Shown here piece after piece: positions 58,310 through 64,000 of a stretch of DNA of 64,000 nucleotides. The DNA is from Turritopsis dohrnii. Lineage: Eukaryota > Cnidaria > Hydrozoa > Anthoathecata > Oceaniidae. Each line of letters begins with the position of its first letter. Within the stretch, counting starts at the first letter, position 1. The notes under the pieces were generated by a model. The model was not told the DNA's origin. It saw nothing but the letters and a program-made list of their open reading frames with translations, and did no database searches. Location: the NCBI GenBank assembly GCA_027922465.2, contig BQMF02000001.1, positions 2,852,001 through 2,916,000 of the forward strand, in the 5' to 3' direction. The position numbers and the translations under genes were made by a program.

Positions 58310-58862
58310 TTAATAAATATTTGAGTGAATGCTTCGTATCTTTAATTTCTTTGATAAAGATTTTATTGAATTAAGTTTTGTTGTAATGATGCTGGTATAT
58401 GCAATCAATTTTGAGAGGGTACCTGTCTGCTTTTTCAACTGGAATGTGTTATTCTCTGAATCGCTGCCACTATTTTGACCTTCCCGCTGCAAAAGTGTTT
58501 TTCGATTTTGCTTCACAGTCCAACATATTTCAACTTTGCTGAAATCACTAACTTTCAGGCCTCATCTCCTGTTGTTTCTATTAGTTTTATGTGTAGACAT
58601 TAATGGTGCATTCATAAGTATTTGAGTGAATGTGTTGTATATATTTAATATCTATGATTGTTTTGAATTAAATTTTACTACAATGTTATATTGCTTCATG
58701 AACCCAATATCTGTTTCACATTTGAACTGGGGTTTTTTATTCACTGTCACACTAGTTGTGTCTCAAAAATTCCTATTTCGAGCTTCCTGGTGAGCAAAAA
58801 GGTTTTCGATTTTGATTTACAGTCCATCACTCTTCAACTTTCCCGAAAGCGCTGACCTTCAG
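58310..58862 (+). repeat. Two diverged tandem copies of a 245-300 bp unit
   Basis: TATTTGAGTGAATGCTTCGT...TTTTCGATTTTGCTTCACAG TCCA...CTTTCAGGCCTC is followed by TATTTGAGTGAATGTGTTGT...TTTTCGATTTTGATTTACAG TCCA...GACCTTCAG. The second copy is split at its end by the MITE at 58863 and resumes at 59583 (GCCTCAAGGCCTC). Confidence 0.75.
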
Positions 58863-59573
58863 CGTACTGACTAAAACAAGGACCCAGCTGGAACCATCAG
58901 GAACCGGCTGGAACCACCAGGAACCAGCAGAGAACCAGCTGGAACCACCAGGAAGCGGCAGTAAACAATTCAGGAACCAGCTGGAACCAACAGAGAATCA
59001 TTGCTAAACAGTGGTTTCACGCACTCAAATATTTGAATTTCCGTAGTGACCAAAACAGGGAACCCATAGGCCAGAATTGTCAGTGACCAAACTGAATCAA
59101 TTTTAAATGAAATACTGTAGCACAGGGATTGGTGGGATACATAAGAATACTCGGAATATGTGGGATATGTACTTTAAAAATAGTTACAAAAACAATACAA
59201 AAGTGGTTAATTTATTTAGTTAAAAATAGGTAGTTTATAAAACGACGCATGTATTACCTTTTAAAAATATGTACAACAAAAAATAGAATTATGTTTTTCA
59301 TCTAGGTCCGTTGGGCCATACCAAGTCGAACTAATTTCCATACATCCAAAGTTTCACAACAAATTCTGATCGCGAGCGGGGATCGCGAACACGATACGTT
59401 GTACGAGAATGACCACGTCTTTTTTTAAAATATTTTGTAACTGTGCTGGTTCCAGCTGGTTCCTGAATTATTTACTGCCGGTTCCTGGTGGTTCCAGCTG
59501 GTTCTTTGCTGGTTCCTGGTGGTTCCAGCTGGGTCCTGATGGTTCCAGCTGGGTCCTTGTTTTAGTCAATACG
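58863..59573. mobile_element. 711-bp Mutator-like MITE with 9-bp target duplication
   Basis: GACCTTCAG is repeated exactly at 58854-58862 and 59574-59582. Ends CGTACTGACTAAAACAAGGA and TCCTTGTTTTAGTCAATACG are inverted, continuing as GGAACCAGCTGGAACCACCA repeats for about 130 bp on each side. A 9-bp duplication plus long arms fits MULEs. No transposase. Confidence 0.85.
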
Positions 59574-59989
59574 GACCTTCAGGCCTCAAGGCCTCTTGTT
59601 TAATTTTAGATCCCTATTTTTTTAACCGTACGACAATCAAGTCTGTTTTTTTGCAAAATCAAAATCGGGATTACCGGGTTATCTGATCAGATTGTTATAC
59701 AATATCTATGCAAACATAATTTCTAATAATTCATTATTTTCTTTTTCATCATTCAATAGTAAATCCTGTTGGGAATCACTGTTGGTTATTGTTGGCACAC
59801 TGATGTTGTGGCAATCATATCAATACATATTTACTGGCCCGTTAATGTCTGTGTGTGTTCGACGTGGCATTATAATCAATATTTTTTGGCCCGTTGGTGT
59901 CTGTATGCGCAAAGCGTGGCATTACAATCAATGTTGCTTCGTACGAAAACATTTTCAATAGGTATGCGAGTATTAATAATTTTATCTCG

Positions 59990-60950
59990 AATTTTCTTAG
60001 AATCCATATCGTGTGGAATTTGGGAGAAATTAGACGAAATCGAAAATCCTCACTTAAGAGAAGTCGCATCGTCACTTCCGAGTCTCATAAAAGCTGCTCA
60101 CGCAGACTCTACATTGCTAAAGTACAAACCAACAAGGAAGAAGTGGCTTCAGAGGTTAATCCGTGTCCTGCAGACCCCTTTTACGTCGCTATTTACATCA
60201 ACGATATTGTATCCAATAAGGGGAAGATAGGTACGGTCGAAAGTACAACTTCAGAAACTCGATGGGGACATATTACCTCCGGTCAAAGATCTCCTACAGA
60301 CAGTTCATTCGTAAAGTTAGCCATAGAGGGTGGGAAGAGAATAACCACAAGCAGGGGAGAGACGAAGAACCAGAAGGAACTAATAAGTTTAGACTTATTG
60401 AAGGAAATTATTGAAACTTACGGGTCTTCAAATAGTTTGATGTATGTTCTGGGTTTCGCATAAGTGAAGCATTAGAACTTAAAATAAAGGGATATCTTTC
60501 GAAACAGAAGGCGTAAAGTTGTTTTTAACCAAGTCAAAGACAGATCAGTTGAGAGAGGGTCACATCGTCCATATTGCAAAAACCAGTTCAGAATTTTGTA
60601 CAGTCGCGTGGCTCAAAAAATATCTGTTGCTATCAACGCTAAAAGACCAACCAAAAGCCTTTTTATTCTGCAGGCTAAAACTAAGATCATAACGCTATTG
60701 GAAAGTATCCAATATCTTATACAACCATTCTTTTAAAAAACACCTGTCAGAAGTCACAAACGAAAAATCATTTAGTCCACACTCTCTTCGGTCAGGAGGC
60801 GCATCCGAGGCAGCCAACAACGACGTTAGCGATAGATTGATATCCAAACACGGCAGATGGAAATCTGAGAAGAGCCGAAACAGATAAATCAAAGACGGTC
60901 CGAAGAACAGGTTTAAAATCACAAAATCGCTCGGGCTTTGATGTCGCAAA
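59990..60950 (+). pseudogene. DIRS tyrosine recombinase, frameshifted
   Basis: Fragments in order: LREVASSLPSLIKAAHADST and LLKYKPTRKKWL (core-binding), CPADPFYVAIYINDIVSNKG, RWGHITSGQRSPTDSSFVKL, ETYGSSNSLM, then out of frame KSKTDQL-like and EGHIVHIAKTSSEF-like pieces. Near 60775-60870 it carries the catalytic-box region HSLRSGGASEAANND followed by ISKHGRWKSE. This HxxR...HGRW signature is the best evidence for a YR rather than an integrase. Several stops; inactive. Confidence 0.85.
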
Positions 60951-61439
60951 TAACAAATTTGAAGAATAACATTGTAGCTACAGTTACTTTTTTCTTCTCG
61001 TGTTCCAAATACAAGAAATCCATTGTCTCCGAAAAATTAGTTAGATTTTTCGAATAATTCCTGACTGGAAAGGAGCAAAAGTGATTTCTGACGTTTGAAA
61101 ATAGTCGGAAATCGAATTTCTTAACAATTGCGGACGAAAGTCATCCATGCGCAGAAGCGCATGCACAGTAACTACAAATATTTAAGGCGTTTCAAAATTG
61201 AGAACGTAAGGTTCGTGAAGCTTACACAAAAATACTTTCCAAATTATCATTTTACTAATTTATATTTAATTATTTTCATGCGAATATCTTCGAGCCGACC
61301 AAACGACAAGCAACACTCTGCAACGAAAAATGACAAACGACAAAAGCACAATAATGGAACAATATAAAAGATTCCATACAACCGAAGCCGTCGAGATGAT
61401 CAATAACGCAGTTTATCAATATATCCTTTCAGATCGTTT

Positions 61440-62785
61440 TTCAATGTAAATGTATTCTGGATTATAGTGTAGCGCCCAGAGGTTTTTGTCTTGCCAAAAT
61501 ACTAGGCAAAGTCCAGACTCCTGTTTCAATTGGAGATTACATGGGAATATATTTTCTGTAATGTGCAGGCAATTCGTATCAACACAAAAGTATATATTCA
61601 CCCATAACTGAAAGATAAAACTTCCAAAATAAACATTTTTGTCTCTTTGATAACACTTTTTCAGGAATAATATCGAGGTCCATTCTTTCTCTTTTACGTC
61701 ATCTTGTATTTTCACGCATTGCCATTATCATACCTGACTTGACAACAATTAACTTTCTTTATTGAACATATTGTTCTAAGCTGCTATCAACACAGCCACT
61801 GTGTACTATTTGCTTAGTAATTCTAATATTTTCAAAACTCTGCTATATCTGTTTTTGTCCCTGCCACAGTCATTGTCTCCTCTTGCCACTCATTGAAGTA
61901 TTTTAAAAAGATATTACTTGTAGTTTTTTAAAAATATTTCATGCGCAATCTTAAAACAAAAACATGACTGCATAGAAAAAAGCTTACTTGCTTAAAAGCT
62001 TACTTCATGTCTACATACATCTTAACATATCTACATCTGAAAATGCAAAATCATATGAAAATAGACAAACATAGTAAGGAAAACTGAAGCAGCCAGTGAC
62101 ACAACACACCCAGCCATAACCTAACCACAGTGAAACGAAGCGATTTCTTGCACATAGTAAATATTCATACCGGGTTTTCGTTTGTTTTGAAATAGAAAAT
62201 TCCTACCATTTCATTATAGGTCTCCTTGCAGTTCAGAATAGTATCACATGACATACAAGAAATTAGTGAAAGTCACGTGATTAAAGTGACGGAAAAAGAT
62301 ATAGATGAAAAGAAAATGGCGTAGATATATGCCCCAGAAAAATGATGGGAGATCGTGGTCTTCTCTGATTATATTTTTACAGGATTTGATAAATTTAATA
62401 TTTTATCTCACCTTGACAATTCGTAGGGTGTCAGGGCATTCTTCCTTCCATCGATATAACATCAACAGATTTCGCTCTGTGTGAGGCTATAAATGGCTGT
62501 TTATCATACTTATAAGGCAGGATACAATTTAAATCTTGTTTAAAAACCAAAAAGCTTCTTAGACAAAAGTCTACCTGAACCGAGATTGTACAGAAAGCGT
62601 ATAAATGAAGTAAAGAGTGGCTTTTCGTGACTTATCATTTTGATCGCTTCATGTCGCTTGGCAGCCATTTTTGAACACGCGTATGACCGTCTTTGTTTTG
62701 TTAAAACAAATGAAATGCAATGAACATTTTTGTTTGTCGAATCTCGCTCTGCATCCAGCTACGCTTTAACATATCCCTGTTCAAA
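61440..62785 (-). repeat. Long dispersed repeat E, minus copy
   Basis: Inverse of 48530-50560, lacking its central insert: ACAAAAGTATATATTCACCC, GTCATTGTCTCCTCTTGCCA, GAAAATGCAAAATCATATG, and at the end CTCTGCATCCAGCTACGCTT. The last segment is the empty site for the 48095-48526 MITE. Confidence 0.8.
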
Positions 62786-63185
62786 ATATTTCGTGACAAA
62801 CTTATCACAAAATCACCAACAGCGGTTGTTTCAACGAAACAAAGAGTTAATTGCTCGTAAAAAGTCTATTTTAATGGTTTTATTGATCATTACAAAATTA
62901 ACCGTGTCGAAAGTTCAAATAGTCATTATTCGTTAAAATAAAATTTTTTACAAATAACAACCTATATGTTTGGAAAGCCCATACATTCTTCTTTCCCACA
63001 TCAATTTTGGTCATGCAAAATACATTCATATAGACTAAAATGAGCATAACTTATATATAATAGTGAGTGTGCATTCCACTTTTATTTTAGAGAGTGATAA
63101 ATTTTGTTGAATTTTACGGTCAAAATCTTCTTAATCGTGGTCATATTCTTCGTGAGGCCATGCGCTTTTTAACGATTATTATATA

Positions 63186-63499
63186 CAGTGTGTATCAAAA
63201 TGTCTTATCCACCAACTTTCAAGGCGTATATTTCATTACATGTCTGATAAAATATTGTGAATTTTATATCACAAGAAAGAGCTTTTCATGCCCTATCCAT
63301 TGATATAAAATGTTTGATAACATATTTGTTCTTCGAAAAGATATTGAAGGAAGAATCGATTTGGTTCATTAAAAAGTCAATTAACTGACATGCTAATGAC
63401 CTTTTAATGAAGTAATTATCTTTTGTTCTGCTGATGAAACCTTTAGAACTTTTTGAAACCTTTTGAAAGTTGGTGGATAAGACATTTTGATACACACTA
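63186..63499. mobile_element. 314-bp CAGTGTG MITE
   Basis: CAGTGTGTATCAAAATGTCT, TATCCACCAACTTTC at the left and GAAAGTTGGTGGATAAGACA, TTTTGATACACACTA at the right are inverted. TA precedes the left end. Related to 21310-21520. Confidence 0.85.
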
Positions 63500-63529
63500 T
63501 AGTAGCACGTGCACTTTATTTATCGTCAC

Positions 63530-63668
63530 GAGGGAACCATTGCTGTACAACATGGGTACACTTTCCGTTTCCAATTCGCTGATTAAATTTTTCGTCACGG
63601 GGTTTGCACACGGGAAAATCGAATATGACACAACCTTTTCGAAGTGAAACTCGGTAAAAATCTTTACC
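63530..63668 (-). repeat. Dispersed repeat F, minus copy
   Basis: TTTCGTCACGGGGTTTGCAC, ACGGGAAAATCGAATATGAC and TTCGAAGTGAAACTCGGTAA are the inverse of 52205-52390. Confidence 0.65.
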
Positions 63669-63673
63669 CGGTT

Positions 63674-63711
<38 letters not shown>
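63669..63711. repeat. (TA)n microsatellite
   Basis: About 20 TA units directly after repeat F. Confidence 0.9.
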
Positions 63712-63915
63712 CTGAAATCAGAAATTTCTGTTTTAGTTTGATTAACAATATGTCACGCACTTACATTCTTGATCTAAGTTGATATATTTAATCTGTGTAT
63801 TTTTTTTTAGGAAATTTAAGAATGGTTGAACATAACATTACGTTTCTGATTACATTATGCACCCCAGGACAATGCAAAACTGTAATTGACACTATGAGAA
63901 ACTTCATTACATATA

Positions 63916-64000
63916 CAGTGTGTCCACGACAAAATGGGCACCTGGTTTAAAACACAAATAACTTTTCGAATTTTCACCAATACAATACGGTTTTCATACC
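63916..64000 (+). mobile_element. Left end of another CAGTGTG MITE, cut by window edge
   Basis: TA then CAGTGTGTCCACGACAAAAT GGGCACC. A third subfamily of the CAGTGTG group; its other end is outside the window. Confidence 0.55.

Larger units (their letters stand above)
52857..61218 (+). mobile_element. DIRS-type tyrosine-recombinase retrotransposon, decayed and interrupted
   Basis: A direct repeat marks the ends: GCAGAAGCGCATGCGCAGTA...AACTACAAATAATTAAAGCC to CGTAAGGTTCGTGAA at 52859-52950, and the same string at 61147-61218. Between them lie, in DIRS order, a gag-like ORF with CCHC knuckle, RT/RNase H and a tyrosine recombinase. An ACGTTA palindromic element (53690-54870) separates gag from RT. 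A block of about 3.8 kb (about 56.1-59.9 kb) separates RNase H from the recombinase. Many frame breaks; inactive. Confidence 0.85.

Noticed and set aside
59409..59603. ORF with SSWF repeats as a repeat protein
   Set aside because: It is translation of the GGTTCC arms of the Mutator-like MITE.

Overview
This 64 kb window is AT-rich animal nuclear DNA. Genes have many short exons with GT-AG introns, and most remaining sequence is transposable-element debris. The protein types (SETDB1, a TRPA-like channel, a divergent class A GPCR) and repeat types (short palindromic MITEs, a DIRS element, a THAP-DDE element, a Ty3/gypsy element, a MITE starting AACCTCGTTCCCAGGGC) suggest a non-bilaterian animal, most likely a cnidarian. 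That assignment is inference.

Layout. 1-10.2 kb (+): the 3' 23 exons of a SETDB1-type H3K9 methyltransferase whose 5' end lies off the left edge. I rebuilt its exons by hand and every junction keeps phase from the Tudor domain to the stop codon. One in-frame exon (4286-4528) encodes a helix-turn-helix-like module that I do not know from vertebrate SETDB1. 10.5-12 kb: relics of a Helitron and a MITE. 13.0-14.2 kb (-): an intronless class A GPCR. 14.2-26.6 kb: no convincing host gene, only MITEs, an RT fragment, a 35-base C run and nested inverted-repeat elements. 26.7-33.2 kb (-): an eight-exon ankyrin/TRPA-like channel of 920 codons. 35.96-45.11 kb: a THAP-DDE DNA transposon with 50-bp terminal inverted repeats. 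Its transposase is split by a 5.15-kb Ty3/gypsy element with a perfect 5-bp target duplication. It also carries a microsatellite-bearing repeat that itself contains a Harbinger fragment. 46.9-52.4 kb: palindromic repeats, a 432-bp MITE with long arms, and repeat copies that recur inverted at 61.4-63.7 kb. 52.86-61.22 kb: a decayed DIRS-type tyrosine-recombinase retrotransposon interrupted by an ACGTTA-rich palindromic element and by a block holding a small THAP gene and a Mutator-like MITE. 61.2-64 kb: more inverted repeats.

The three likely functional host genes (SETDB1, GPCR, TRPA-like) show no operon-like link. SETDB1 silences transposons in animals, and its own introns hold six copies of one hairpin MITE that also sits in the TRPA-like gene and elsewhere. 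No CRISPR array, rRNA or convincing tRNA was seen. The most unusual items are the HTH-like exon in SETDB1, the multi-level transposon nest with a frame-verified target site, and several repeat families defined here by exact ends and target duplications.
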